A DNA stretch of 64,000 nucleotides from Delphinapterus leucas (GCF_002288925.2 NW_022098058.1:4540949-4604948), one strand, 5' to 3'; positions 1 through 12,506 are shown, counted from the first letter of the stretch. The notes: a model not told the origin generated them from the sequence alone. Numbers and translations: made by a program.

Positions 1-505
1 CCAAGAGAAATGAGACAGAGGTCCATTCAAAAACTTGTACATGAATGTTCACAGCAACACTATTCATAATAGCTAAAAAAATGGAAACAACCCAAACATC
101 CAACTGATGAATGGATAAAAATGTATATCCATACAATGCAATATTATCTAGCAGTAAAAAAGAATGAGGTACTGAAACATGCTACCACATAGATGAACGC
201 TGATAACATCCTAAGTGAAAAAAGCCAGTCACAAAGGACCACATATCGTGTGATTCCATTTACATAAAACGTCCAGAATCGGCAAACCTATAGATAGAAA
301 GTAGATTAGTGGTTTCTTAGGGCTGAGAGAATAGGAGAGTGACAGTTAATGGGTGGAGGGTTCCATTTTTAGGTGATGAAAAAGGTCTGGAATTAGTGAT
401 GCTGGATGCACAACTGTCAATGAACAAAAACCACTGTATAGAACACTTTAAAGGACTGAATCGAATGGTATCTCATTAAAGCTGGTACTTTCAAAAAAGA
501 GTAAG
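1..505 (+). mobile_element. Old LINE-1 (L1M) 3' end
   Basis: A diverged copy of the end of L1 ORF2 and the 3' UTR: the AATGGATAAA, ATGCAATATTAT and AGCAGTAAAAAAGAATGA blocks occur in the usual order and run towards a TCTCATTAAAGCTG end. It is cut by the window start. It lies in the intergenic region downstream of TMCC1. Confidence 0.75.
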
Positions 506-1854
506 TACAGTAGTCTGGGTTGTTTTAGTGTAGGGGCAAACAGCATAACATTCCAATTATCCAAGTCAGTGTCTCTGGGCTGGCAACCTGGTCATGACGA
601 TTAAATGAATTTCAGCAGGAACTGTTTCATTTATGTTCTGGAAGATACCTAACGAAAACAAGTAAGAGAGAACACAATGCTTCCAGTGCATAAAGAAGTG
701 TGATTGAGGGTCTCTGAGTCCAAATCCTGACTTTGCCATCTACTAGTGAAACGACTTGCCCATAGGATAAAACCCAAACACCTATCTGAGTTTGTTTTCA
801 TCTGCAACATGGAAATTACACCATCTTCTCTTCAGAGCAACTGTAAGAATTAGTAAAACAAGTGGCACTGTGCCTGGCACAGACTAGGGATTCAATATGT
901 AGCAATTTTAAAATTCCACTTTTCAAAGAGCACCCATTATGTGCGAGGCACCATTCCAGGCACTGAGGACACAGCCATGAACACAACAACGTCCTTACCT
1001 GTGGTTAAGAAGTCACCAGTAAAATCTATTGTTAGCCCCTCAGCCCAGTGTATGTGCATCCATTAGCCAGCTTTTGTTCTCTATGGCTGGGATGCTCTCT
1101 TCTGTTGTTTCTATGGTCAGAGTATCCTTGACACATACTGATTGCTTTTTGGTTTTCCAAACCAACTCAGGAGCCAGAGCTGGCTACAGACAGCCCAAAC
1201 TCTGGCTACCGAGTCCTTCATCAGGTAAGAATGAGAGACACGATATAGTCTGAAGAGATTCAGATGAGTGAGACAGCTCCCTGCCCTCAAGGAATTCTCA
1301 GTCTATTAATAACAATAATTGAGACCATTTGTGGAGCTGGGTGAGGCACCGCACAATTATTTCATTTAATCCTCACAACCGCTCTCTAAGGTATAGTGGT
1401 TATTATAATTTATTTTCATCATGGTTTGCTGTACATTTTAATAGAGTCTCGATAACTACTGAAATGAAGTCTTCTAAAAGAATATTCCTTTGGACAGTTT
1501 AAGCATTCATTAAGACAGAAGCCTGAATAAATTTGTAAGCACTCTTGTTGTAGAATTTAACGATTCTAATGCCAGAAGTGACATACATTTATATGTATGG
1601 AGTGAACTCTGAGCTTCCTATACCCTCACTATACCCTCACCTCCCAGATCAAATAAAAAGTTTAAGCTCCTTCCATTATAGGATCAAAAGGCAAAAGATC
1701 AAATACCTTGGACAGCATTTCTCAACCAGCCAAGTGACTTGGATGACATGAAAAGGAGGCTACTGGTTCCTTCCAGAAGGGCTATAATTGTCTTTAAACA
1801 CAGGATGGGTCACTATACCACTCAACACCTTCCTGCAGCCACAGGGTAAACCTT
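506..1854. other. Intergenic sequence with MIR fragments
   Basis: No gene is seen. A MIR in plus orientation lies at about 700-905 (TTTGCCATCTACTAGTGA through GTGCCTGGCACAGACTAGG) and a minus MIR piece at about 1340-1440. The reading frames at 1029-1253 and 1569-1751 show no recognisable protein. Confidence 0.6.
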
Positions 1855-2250
1855 CGGCATGGCATTCAGAATTTTTCGCAACTATTTTTAACTTTGTCCC
1901 TGATTCACATGTTCTTCCAGGCACCCTCTCAGCCATCTGAGGCTCTGATCCATTGCTTGACCCACTCACCTCGGCCTTTGTCACCTCCGTGGTTTTGCCA
2001 ATACTGTTCCTGCAACTTGGAAGGCCCTCCTCACTCATCTTCACTCACCATAAACCCTCCTCCATCCAGCTTTTCCCAACTGCCCGGTCAGAACTGCTCC
2101 CTCCTCTTCGCTCCCACACATGGCTTCCAGCTCTATTACAACACAGGTTCCTCTCCCCTTGACTGAGCACATCTCCACAGCCTGGTCTGGTACACAGAGT
2201 GGCTCTCAAATACTGTAGGATGAATGAAGGGCTGAACCGAACAGGTGGTA
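1855..2250 (+). mobile_element. L2 LINE 3' fragment
   Basis: The order of blocks follows the L2 3' end: TGTTCCTGCAACTTGGAA, a clustered CCTCC region, then CTCAAATACTGTAGGATGAA at the tail. It is strongly diverged. Several spurious frames of 60-94 codons overlap it on both strands. Confidence 0.6.
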
Positions 2251-2459
2251 CCAGCTGCTGCAAGCCCACCGCCCCACGTCCTGTCTGGCACTGGGATGGC
2301 CATCTGACCACAACGCCTAGAAATCCAGGGTGGCAAGAAAGCCCAACGGGTGGCCCAAACTTGGTCCAGAGCTCCTTCTAAGGCAATCCTAAAGCAAAAG
2401 ATGTTCTATTACAGTCTGGCATGAGTAACACTGTCATCTCTTTTCCACCTCCCAAGGGA

Positions 2460-2800
2460 CCTGTTATTTTCTTTTTAAAAAGTGTTGATTTTTTAAAGAT
2501 ACACAAATACATTTGTATTAAGAGATTCATACTTTATAGGAGTCAAGCATGAAAGTCCTATTTCACCACCATTCCTCCCACTCCCTTTCCCAGAAGTAAT
2601 TACTGGGGACAGTTTAATGTGGTTTCATTTCTGTATACTTACATACATATATTTATGCAAACAAACTATTTTGAACACACATAGACAATATACTATTTCA
2701 CCACTTTTTTTTCCCATTTAACACACTGATTTACACGAGGCCGAACAGTTTCTACTGGATGCTTATTGGTGATTCATTTCTTTTTCTGTGAATCTTTTGC
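2460..2800 (-). mobile_element. Old LINE-1 (L1M) fragment, antisense
   Basis: The reverse complement of a diverged L1M 3' region (TTATGCAAACAAACTATTTTG, CATTTAACACACTGATTTAC, TCTACTGGATGCTTATTGG). Boundaries are approximate. Confidence 0.5.
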
Positions 2801-2917
2801 CTATTTTCTACTTAGCTGACGGTTTTCTCGGTTTATATTAACTCTTTGTGGACACCCATCTTTTGTTACGTACATTGCACAGACCTGTTTTCCATCACAT
2901 TCATTTACCATTTCTTA

Positions 2918-3090
2918 ACAGTGTAACTCTGGGCAAGCCACTTAAGTTTCATTTCCTCAGCTAGACAATGAGGATGACAAGGCCTGTGTAAGACCCTGGG
3001 GAGAATTAAGTGAGAATTGCATTACAAGTACCAAACATTAAGCCCAGCATTCAGTAAGTACTCAATAAACGTTAGCTACTCTTCATTACC
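2918..3090 (+). repeat. MIR SINE
   Basis: It carries the MIR core: CTCTGGGCAAGCCACTTAAG, then TTTCCTCAG, then an AGTAAGTACTCAATAAACG tail. A fragment of another MIR in minus orientation lies at about 3490-3640. I see nothing else between 3090 and 3690. Confidence 0.75.
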
Positions 3091-3699
3091 TAGATTTGGG
3101 GTCACAAGTTGGCTAGGAGTTTAGTTTAGCTCACGGAGTTTTAAAACACTACAGTTGCACACTTCAGGTGAGGCCGACATTTTCTAGTTGGCCACACACC
3201 CATCCCCTGCCTCTCCAGTCTGTTGTCTACACCACAGCTTCTCAGATTTATGTATCCAGCCTTCCACTCTCCAAAGTCTTTAATGGATGACAATAAATCA
3301 GGCTTTCAAATTATCAGCTGCGGTGAGGGCTGTTCTGGGTGCCCACTGTGCACTGTGAAACTCTAGGACGTGTCGTTCACAGTGTAGTTTTCTTACGGCC
3401 CCTTGGGATTGGCCAGCTTACAACCTGCACATCTGTACATGGCAGCCTGGTCCATATTTCAAGAAGTTTAGGGCATTCTCACAGCGAGTTTAAAAGTTTT
3501 CACAAGCGGCATCTCTTATTTTCACATCATCCACAAGGTAGGATCAAGATGGGTGTGATATCTCTAGTTTATAGATGGGGTAGGAGGCACAGAACTAGTA
3601 AGCCAGAAGTGTGGCCTAAACATCTCGACATTCAGATTGGGGGTGTGAAGGACCAAGTCATGAGGACCCTGTTTGGTACCCTGTCAAAGGCAAGATTAG

Positions 3700-3805
3700 G
3701 GACTTCCCTGGCGGTCCAGTGGTTGAGACTCTGCGCTTCCACTGCAGGGGCCGTGGGTTCAATCCCTCGTCTTGCATGCCGCAGCGTGGCCAAAAAAAAA
3801 AAAAG
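3700..3805 (+). mobile_element. CHR-2-type tRNA-derived SINE
   Basis: It starts GGACTTCCCTGGCGGTCCAG and ends in a poly-A tail. The target-site duplication AAGGCAAGATTAG is present at 3687-3699 and 3817-3829. The tRNA-like head with a recognisable B-box (GGGTTCAATCCC) is typical of cetartiodactyl CHR elements. It is outside TMCC1. Confidence 0.9.
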
Positions 3806-4265
3806 AAAATTACAAAAAGGCAAGATTAGAGCTTCTCGATTTCCAAAGACCTCCCAGAGATCATCAAAGAAAAGCCGTAAAAGAAACTACTACATCTATA
3901 CCAAAACCATAGCTGGAGTTAGGCTAGACGATAACCCCTTTCATGAATGTAGAACTTCAAACCTCAAATGTTTTATAAAGTAAGTTTTCACTCCCATCAT
4001 AACATTGGTTTATTAACAAAGCCTTGTAACAATGGACAAGGATTATCATACCCATTGTGGGCATCAGATGCTGAATTTGGGGGGTACTGCCTCTCAAGAA
4101 CTCCCTCCCAAGAACTCCCTCCAAAGCACTAAAAGGCAGTCCTACCGACCAGCCTGAAGGAACTGTGGCAAAATGCCAGTCTGAAGTGAAGTGTATACAA
4201 TCCAGGGAGACGGTGACAGCTACCCAGCTATCAGCTATCGGTTACAGTTTTAAGATACTGGCTAA

Positions 4266-4266
<1 letters not shown>

Positions 4267-4299
<33 letters not shown>

Positions 4300-4312
4300 A
4301 CACTCACTCACA
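4267..4312. repeat. (CA)n microsatellite
   Basis: An interrupted CA repeat (ACACAC units broken by AAACACA and CTCACTCACA) about 130 bases beyond the predicted TMCC1 transcript end. Confidence 0.95.
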
Positions 4313-4443
4313 TACTCACAAAGTTTCTAATGCAGAAACTAGTGGAAAGTTTTCAGACTGACAAACTTGTCACCGGAACTGAATATGCAAAAATAAAGAG
4401 CAAAACAAACCCGAGTCCAACCACCTCGTTAATAGCTGAGGTC

Positions 4444-4449
4444 TTTATT
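4444..4449 (-). terminator. TMCC1: Distal polyadenylation signal AATAAA of TMCC1
   Basis: The plus strand reads TTTATT, which is AATAAA in the TMCC1 direction. About 25-50 bases further on, the minus strand is G/T-rich (GTGGTTGG, then TTTGTTTTG), as expected for a downstream element. A (CA)n microsatellite and ordinary intergenic repeats begin soon after. It is the best candidate for the main gene end. Confidence 0.65.
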
Positions 4450-4618
4450 TCAATTTGTATGTACAGTAAAAGTGCTGCTGAGAATCTGCAGCAACCAGAC
4501 AAAACAAAAATGTAATTCTCTCTCAACAATTAGCAGCTTAAGATCTATCAACTACAGTGTTAATGTTCACACGTTCACAAGTGTCATTTCTGTACTTTTC
4601 AATTCGTGCAAGTGAGTT

Positions 4619-4624
4619 TTTATT
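4619..4624 (-). terminator. TMCC1: Possible alternative polyadenylation signal of TMCC1
   Basis: An AATAAA hexamer on the minus strand, 170 bases before the distal signal. The two could act as a cluster of alternative ends. Confidence 0.25.
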
Positions 4625-7207
4625 CTTACACACTTTGATAAAACACACTTACAGTCTAGTAGTCAATCCTACTGAGGGCATCACCCAGCATACACGACAC
4701 ACAGACAGAAATGTTAACTCTTAGAGCCACGTTCAAAATCCCCAGCTTCACGTGGGGGTGGGAACCATAATTTTACCTGTGTCAGTTTTTTGATAATATT
4801 TGGTTTTGTTTTGGATGCACATTTTCTGAGGTTGAAAGGCAGCTCCTCACTGGAGCTCACTTGGAATTCAGCATTTCATCTGACTGTACCTCAAAGGAAT
4901 ATGAAATCAGAAACAAAACCAAATACAGCAAAGACCACATGAAAATTATGCTCATTGTTACGACATGGCTAGCAAGGAAGGCTTGATCTGAGTTTTTCTT
5001 CGTATCAGATTTTTACCTCAATTGGGTGGAGGGGGTACAGGGGAGAGAGAAAACCCCACCCAGTCAGGCAAGTGTAAAATTTAACCTACTTTTGCTTCTT
5101 AAGGAGCCAGTGGAATAGAAAGCCTTCCTTGCTAGGATGCACTGAATATCTTTCCAAAGAACTGAAATTGGAGCAGACAGAAGTGCTGTTCAACTATCAT
5201 AAAAAAAGGTAAACGTTAGTCACTCTACAACCTGAACAGAGTCACCCAGGCTACCATAGTCAGCCTCACACACCAGCACTAACCAGTAATCCAGGAATGC
5301 TTCATTTCAAATGGAATGCTTGTAGTCTTTAAAAGAGAAGAAGCATTAGAGTGATAAGTTTCCATCCACAGAACTGTTAAACCATTAGAGCGAGGTTATA
5401 GAAGAGCTTTGAATAGATAAGAGAACCCAGGAACAGCCACAATGCAAAGAAGCTCAAAGGCAACAGGTATAGGCAGCACAAAGTGGAAGGAAGGCAAGAA
5501 AATAGATGCACGGTTACAAACAGCATTAAATGCAGACAACTGTTGGGCCTGGTGAATAATCAAGGGACAAGAGATCTAGAAAGCCATTACCGTGCCTGAC
5601 CTAGCCTGGAGGTCCTTCCGAGGACATTTTGAGAATGGAGGATGGACAGTCAGCGCGGGCCTGTTTGGCTGGGAGCTCAGGGGGCTTTCCAGAGGTGAAA
5701 ACCTTCCTTTGACAGAAACTGTCCCGAGGCAAATGGGAACAATTTCAATCCATCTAGCCAGTGACTTCCAGTGCCCACAATACTTCGTAGTCTCTACACA
5801 GTTCACGGGACTCAGAAGTTCTGTCTTAGAAAAACTGGAGGATTGTGGCTAGAGCATCTTTCCAGTAACTTTGTGGGACTGTCTTTCCCTCACTAAAGCA
5901 CAAAATTAGGAAAAACTGTGCTAGTTCGACAAGGTCATGGTGTCCTTTGGCACTTCTGCCTAAAGTCACTGCAATACCTTTAGGCAAAGTTAACATTGTA
6001 AATACATAGGCTTGAGAACAATTTGTTTTTGGCCTGAACATAAATTGGTTCCAATTATTTTTTAAAAGAAAAATCACCCCTGTGGTGCCTGCTCTGGGCA
6101 CTGATTTTGAGAGGTCAACAGAGCTAACAGGTGTACTACAATCATTGGGGGATGGAGTGAAGATTGGGGTACCTGAGTTAAAATATGAAAATGATTATGG
6201 AAACAACGTGCTGCTTCTGAGAAGGCCAGCCTGCCAAGCCACAGGAGGCTGGAGCTGTCATGTAAGCCATCCTCTCAGACAGACAGGCAGTGTTAACCCA
6301 GTTCCAGAAGAATTTCCTGGTATAGGGGAGATGGGCAGGGCATGCTTTGCTACTCTTTTCAGGGCAAAGTATGTGCCCCTTGCTCATCACCTGGTTGCAC
6401 AGAACAGAGGCCAAGAGGCAACAGCATTTGTGATTCAATACTATGAATACGAAAAGGTTGGCCAAGCTTTCTAGATAGGCTCTAAAAGCTCAAGTTCCGC
6501 CAGGATGGTAGAACTGGTTATAGGATGGCGAAGAAGGCTCAGTCCATTTTTCTAAACTGTCTATAAAGGTCCACTGAGCATAGTTATGTTAACAAGTCAG
6601 TTTAGATGAAGAGGACGCTGACAACATTTTATACCCCAAACGTGAGTCCTTCTAACCTGACATTTGCTTTTCTGCTCTTTAGGGAGAAATCACCTTCAGT
6701 TGATTCTCTTGGGCAGACAGAATAAAGCTTTGAAATTAAAGATGCTGGGGCCAAAATGCAGACAGAAGATTCCACATCACTTTGGTTTCAGTAATTAGGG
6801 GGTGTTAAAAAATGAACTAAGAAAACACAAGGAATTACTTATGACTCTCATAGTACAGTCTCAATTTTTCCTACAGATAATCCCAGCCCAAAGTCACTGG
6901 GTAAACATATTGTTGGGGCAAAAAAAATCTCTACCCTATCATGCTGGCTTGTGGAAACAGCCTCCCCCTCTCCCTGCGCACCCCTTTCCTCTCCAACCAA
7001 GCCAAGCCCATAAAGTGGTGGTGTGGGGTGGCAGGACACCAAAAAGCAGTAGCAGCAGCCAGAGGATGGAGTTTAAGCTGGGTCTCAAAACAAGGGTGTC
7101 AGAGGGTGGCATTTACAGCAAGTGTTCCTCTACTCAAATTGTTTCAAGACAAGAGGGAGCAGCACACTTAAATATCCACACATTTCTTCATTTAAAAACA
7201 TCACTTC

Positions 7208-7213
7208 TTTATT
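7208..7213 (-). terminator. TMCC1: Possible proximal polyadenylation signal of TMCC1
   Basis: This is an AATAAA hexamer on the minus strand, about 0.9 kb after the stop codon. Use of this site would give a much shorter 3' UTR. I see no strong downstream GT element, so it is only a candidate. Confidence 0.3.
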
Positions 7214-8118
7214 TCAAAGGAAAAAATAAAAGACCCTCCCAACCCTTTCCAAAAAAACCCAATAATAATAATAACAATAATAAAAAATCCTATTAGAAAC
7301 CATAAGGAAGCACTGAGAGTTTGAGTATTACATTCTTCAAGTATGCTGTTCAGATTTTTTGTTTTTTAAATTGGTGACTATACACATATTTAAAAAAACC
7401 TTAAAAGTGCGGCCACGGGATTTGCTTAAAGTTAAGTATTTAGAGGGCTACTTCAAAATACTGTAGTAGGACTGTGCAGTGATCCTTTGGGGCATGATGC
7501 TCTCACTTGTGTATCCTAGCAAAGGTTAAGGGACCAGGTTCAAAAGTGATCATACTTCCAGGGTTACCATGAGTGGCCAACTTGGGTGAGAAAGCCAGGG
7601 AGATCCATGTGTTCTTCCACGGACAAGGAAAATCCACCCTGAATCCAGAAATTCAGACATGGAATGTGGTAGGACTTCACAGTAAAGTTAGTCTGGGAGG
7701 GGGAGAGGTGGTGAGCCCAGACAAGGCAGGGTGTTAGGTTTAACTGGTTTCCCTAATCAGGTTTTCGCATCTTTTTAGTGGATTTTAGTGCAGTCCTTCA
7801 AGCCACAATTTAGAATGCCCTTCAGTGTGCTCCAGATTGTTGGTTCATGTTAAAGGACTGTTTAAGATCTGCATCCCAAGGAAAATCATGCTACATAAAA
7901 ATGATCCAAGATTTTTGCCCAAAAAACTTCTTGGATAAAATCTAAAAAATACTATTGCAATTGCGTCTTTTGAAGAAAAAAACATTATTCTAAATGTAAA
8001 CAGATTCACTCAACTCTTTTGTTGTTGTAGAAAACTTCAGAGTAGGTAAGTTGCTGTCTAATTCTTCGCCGCATGCACTCGCCAGAGGGTAGGGGAGCAC
8101 TGCCTTCTTGTGCCAGCA

Positions 8119-8433
8119 TCATCTGGAGGAGGAAAAGAACCGTTCCACGTAGCTGAAGAGGGCATCCCAGTGCTTCCAGAGAAAGGCAATGAAAACCACA
8201 AGGAATAAAGTGCTGAACGTCCTGTTGCGAGTCTTCATGAGGGGAACCACGCAGTTGGCTACCGTGGAGACAAAGACCAGAAGGACTGCCATGACCGCCA
8301 GGAGGATGTTGATGAGTTTGCCCAGAAGGTTCCGGGCAGTGGCATTCTCCAGCCCTTCCAGCTGTACCACCTGCTGCTGCTGCTGCTGCAACTCCATCTT
8401 GGAGATGCGGGTCTGGCACGCCTCCAGGGCCTC
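8119..8433 (-). CDS. TMCC1: TMCC1 terminal coding exon (C-terminal membrane anchor)
   Basis: This is the last 104 codons of TMCC1 plus the TGA stop at 8121-8119. The splice acceptor AG is at 8435-8434, behind a pyrimidine-rich tract. The exon starts in phase 0 with [15 protein letters not shown], followed by six glutamines from a pure CAG run and then VVQLEGLEN. Two hydrophobic stretches follow, at about exon residues 36-66 (containing [16 protein letters not shown]) and 73-96 (containing [10 protein letters not shown]), separated by a short basic loop, PLMKTRNR. They form the tail hairpin that anchors TMCC proteins in the ER membrane. The protein ends FFSSSR. In the family, TMCC1 is an ER protein reported at ER-endosome contact sites where endosomes divide. 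The sequence matches mammalian TMCC1 more closely than TMCC2 or TMCC3. The exon continues without interruption into the 3' UTR. Confidence 0.97.
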   Translation of the reverse strand, partial: EALEACQTRISKMELQQQQQQVVQLEGLENATARNLLGKLINILLAVMAVLLVFVSTVANCVVPLMKTRNRTFSTLFLVVFIAFLWKHWDALFSYVERFFSSSR

Positions 8434-10839
8434 CTGTGGGCCAGACAGGGAAGAGTTAAGCTTTCTGCTCACAAGCACTCTGAATAGCTGACATGCCCCT
8501 TGGGCAAGCCAGATGCATCTTGAGCCACGCCAATGATTTAAAATATGCTAGAGTCTTGAATGTGAGAGGCCAAATGCATAACTCACAATTCAAGTAACTA
8601 TTATACACCTAAACTGCCTTCCATTGCATTCCTGTGGGACAGCTCACAGGAAGCAGTTGCCACAATTAGATTTGGTCTTGAATATTTTAATAACAAGATC
8701 TCAAATATATGATTTTGTTTCTCTTTTCTTCCATTTAAAAATTATTAAGTTGCACAGGACACACACAATTGTTCAACATAAAAACATTTCAAATAGGACA
8801 CAAAGGCAGTCTCTCTTGGTATTTTCCTCAGTTCCAGTCCCTGCCCTTGACATAACTCTGTCAGTTTGGTGTGTGTTCATCCTTTCACCCGTGTTTAAGT
8901 CTATACACATATGTCCCTAGGGATACGCGTGGAATTATTTAAAAATTGTCTGCCTTAATGAAAATAGTATCATACCCTAGGACTGATCCACAGCTTGCTT
9001 TTTTCACTTGACAGCGGGTCCTGGAGATCTCTCCGTGTCAACGCGTAGAGGCCCACCTAGTTCTTTTTAACGGCTACCTAGCATTTATAGCTTGGATATG
9101 TCACAGTTTATTCAGCCAGTTCCCTACTGGAGAGACATAGGTTATTTCCAACTTTCCCACTATAACAATGGAGAGGTGAACATTCTTTGGACATCCCTGT
9201 ACACACTACCTGGTGTTTTTCAAGTTAAATAACTCCCTGACATCAGGGGAAAGGGCTCCCTGCTCTGTCTTCTTAAGAAGAGTTGATCTCTGTGAAGAGG
9301 ACAGACACTATGCCCAAACACTTGACCAAACATTTCAGGTGATCTGCTCCTCTCAAGGCCATAATCTTGACCCATGAGTTTATATAAAATTTACCATAAC
9401 ACTCAGAGGACAGAACCTATTTCCTTAGCAATGGTCAGATACCCTCCAAAGCTCAGCAGTGGTGGGAGCCCTGGGATTTTCTGATCTTGGTTTCAGTGGG
9501 CCCTGGTTTCCTGGGATTTGAGGTGAAGGCTAGGCAACTTCAGACTGAAGCTAAGCTAGAGAATGGACATACAACAGATACATTCCAGCCCAGAATGACC
9601 TTGGGGAAAAAAACTAAAACGTAAGCAGAATTCCGGGGCATGGAGAAGATGGCATCTGGGCAAATGATCTAGACATTCCCTTGATTCTTTGTAATAAAAG
9701 TTTCCCGGACCAGTTCCCTTCTCTAAGACTAGTTTATTTCAAGATGCTTTCATATGAAACCACCAACTGTTTTCTTAGAAATATCTCCCAAATGGGATGA
9801 GTAAAAGTTAAATATCGTATTTTCCCAGAGATTAAACTAGAGGAGTATTAGCCTTAAACATTATCGCCTCATGTGTTATTCTTGTAAACTGCCTGGCAAT
9901 GCACCTGTAAAAGGTTTGGATTTGGCAGCTAGCACAAAAGCCCCCTTTACCATAGAAGAAGATAGGTAAGATGGCCCTGAGACGTGTCACAGCAGCTCCT
10001 GAAGCAGCAACGAACAGACGTAACACATGTGCTTTTCCATGTACTGAGACAACTGTGATCCTAAGAAGCATTTCCTAAGAACGCAAGCAAGCATACCACC
10101 TCCAAATGGCACAGACTTTTGAGAAATGCACCTCATCTGAAGAGCAGGTGTATTACAGTTGGTATAAGCTTCTCAATATTCTACCCTCTCCATCCTTTTT
10201 TCCCCTAAACATTTTTTTTATTGTGGTAAAATACACATAAAATTTACCACTTTAATCATCTTAAAGTGTTTAATTCAGAAGCATTTAGTAAATTCACAAC
10301 GTTATGCAACCATCACTACTATTAAATTCCAGAACATTTTCATCATCCCCAAAATAAACCCCTACCTTTTACCTATCACTCCCTTCCCCCCTTCCCTTAG
10401 TTTCTGGCAACCACTAACCTACTTTCTCTCTCCACAGATCTGCTTATTCTAGACATTTCTTATAAATGGAGTCATACACTATGTGGCCTTTTGTGACTGG
10501 CTTCTTTCACTGAGCATAATGTTTCAAGGTGGATCCATATTGTAGCATGTATCAGTACTTCATTCCTTTTTTTCTTTTTTTATTGTGGTAAAATACGTAT
10601 AACATAAAATTTACCATCTTAACTATTTTTAAGTGTACAGTTCAGTGGTATTAAACATTTATAATGTTGTGCAACCATCACCGCCATTTATCTCCATAGC
10701 TCTTTCATGTTATAAAATTGAAACTCTGGACCCATTAAACAATAACCCACCCCCCATCCCCCTAATGCCTTAGCCCCTGGAAACCAACATTCTACTTTCT
10801 GTCAGCCTTTTGCTTTTACACCTGATCCTTCATGCTAAC
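8434..10839 (-). other. TMCC1 last intron with old LINE-1 fragments
   Basis: A 2.4-kb intron. It holds an antisense L1M 3' fragment at about 8690-9235 (TTTTTCACTTGACAG, CTGGAGATCTCTCCGTGTCA, GGTTATTTCCAACTTTCCCA). Further on are two antisense L1MB-like 3' UTR copies at about 10207-10560 and 10571-10800, both opening with TTTATTGTGGTAAAATAC. Between 9240 and 10180 I see no repeat or exon that I recognise. Confidence 0.65.
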
Positions 10840-10975
10840 CTGAATGTCCCGAGCCCGTTCATAGGACTGATATGCAATTTTCTCTTCCATGCTGGCCAAT
10901 TCCTGCTTCAAGTTCAAGATTTCATTCTGGTGGAGCTCTGTTAGGTCATTTAGTTGTTCTTCTAATCGTTCACAT
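10840..10975 (-). CDS. TMCC1: TMCC1 internal coding exon (second coiled coil, continued)
   Basis: This 136-bp exon is too short to stand out as an ORF. The acceptor AG is at 10977-10976 behind a CT-rich tract, and the donor GT is at 10839-10838. It supplies one base that completes an arginine codon (AG from the previous exon plus A) and then 45 codons. These begin [18 protein letters not shown] and end SYERARDIQ in phase 0, so they join EALEACQTR of the last exon directly. Its heptad-like spacing of leucines and charged residues continues the coiled coil begun in the upstream exon. The block is nearly invariant across TMCC1, TMCC2 and TMCC3, so assignment to TMCC1 rests on the neighbouring exons. 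The flanking introns are about 2.4 kb (downstream) and 15.2 kb (upstream). Confidence 0.97.
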
Positions 10976-12506
10976 CTAAGAAGGGGGAAAAGTTAAATTT
11001 TTTATGCATTCTGTATTTTTCTTGGTATTATTCACATCCAATCCCCAAAATCCATTCTGCAAAGGAAGAAAATAAAAGCACAAAGAAATTAAGTGAGTGG
11101 CCTAAGGTAACAGGGCATGCTAGTGGGTACAGCTCTTAGTGCCTGGAATGGACAGCTTGTCACAAGGCCATATCATAGCAGCAACATGGCTCTTCCACAT
11201 CTCTCAACACACGGTATTTGTAGTGAGGCCAGCAGCCCTGATTAGCTTTAAGCACACCTGTTATAAACGAGGCAGTTCTTATTCTGCTCTGAGCAGTACA
11301 TGGGAGAGGCAAAAACTACAGCAACATTAAGCAGGTCTTATCAGAAGATAAACAGCACATAAATGGAAACTGACCTTCTGGCAATCACCAGTAGCTTATT
11401 CCAACACCCGGCAGGTCACTCACCTGTATGTTCATTATTCAGAGCCCATCATCACTAGAGCCAAGCACAGTGTCTGTGACAGTGTCAACAGATATTTACT
11501 GAGAGCCTTCTGCGTGCCCGGTATGTTCAAAGTGCTGCGGACACTGTGGTAATAAGCAAGACAGAACGCCTGCCCTCAGTTTACGTTCTGCAGTCGGGGT
11601 GGAAGGCAAGAAAACCAAGATGACCGCAGGCATGGATAAGTAAACCAGGAAAGATCAGTATGGGCATATGGCAGAGTGCCCAGCGGCTGACGAAGCTGGA
11701 ATGGTCAGGGAAGGCCTCTCCCCCATTCAATGCTCTAAACAATGAGAGCTGAAACCTGAGTGATGACATGAATAAGCCCCGTGAAGCTGTGAGGGGAAGA
11801 GTATCTTAAAGCAGAAGGAATTGCAAGTATAAAGGTCTCAAGATGGGAATTAGCTTGGCAGGTTTTAGGGACAGCAAGTAGGGACAGTGTGGCTGCAGGT
11901 GAGTAAAAAACTGAGAATGCAGGGAGATAAGGTTACTCAGGAGGAAGGATCATTTTGTTCATCTTGCACCTCTAGCATTTAGTACTACATATGAAAAGGT
12001 TTATTCTACATAAAGATGGGACCTGGGCAGGGCATCTAAGGACCAGTAGGATTGGAACAGTTTTAAAGGACGAGATCAGAGATTCCGGGTGGAAAAAGAA
12101 CACAGGTAAAGGACAGGAGGTGGAAATGTATAGGCTAACTGGAACAGTAGACCTAAGCTGGAGAAAAAAAAGGAAATCTGCCCGTAAAAGGTAGGTAGGG
12201 GAGTGGGGATTCTGGAATAGACAGTACAAGGGCCCAAAGCACACTGCTGGGTGGGGGTGGAGTGCGGTGTGGTGACATGATGAACACGGTGTTTTAAGAA
12301 ACTGGGTTGTCTGCTAGTGGTGAAGCTTGGGGCAGGTTGTGGGTGGAGTTCAAGGAACCAAAAAAGGAGCTAAGTAGGTAGGAGAAAGGTTGACGACTAC
12401 ACACTAAGAAGCCTAGAAAGGAAAGAATAAAAACAGGTCTAGCTTAGGGCTACTAGAATGGAAGCGTCTCAGTCAGACAGAGGGCTCATCCAAACAGGAG
12501 AATATA

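Larger units (their letters stand above)
4425..8118 (-). other. TMCC1: TMCC1 3' untranslated region
   Basis: This runs from the TGA stop to the most likely cleavage site near 4425. It is about 3.7 kb and contains no SINE, LINE or long microsatellite, unlike the flanking sequence on both sides; that fits a constrained 3' UTR. Reading frames inside it, including a 130-codon plus-strand frame at 6082-6474, show no recognisable protein. Minus-strand AATAAA signals lie at 7208-7213, 4619-4624 and 4444-4449, so shorter and longer transcripts are possible. The far end is inferred from the last signal and the GT-rich sequence that follows it. Confidence 0.75.

Noticed and set aside
3700..3791. tRNA gene suggested by an A-box and B-box-like head
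   Set aside because: The tRNA-like part belongs to a SINE with tail and duplication; no cloverleaf with a proper anticodon arm is supported here or in the other SINEs.
3339..3983. 214-codon plus frame, the second longest in the window
   Set aside because: It runs through a MIR fragment and a CHR-2 SINE including its poly-A tail. No domain is visible and composition changes along its length.
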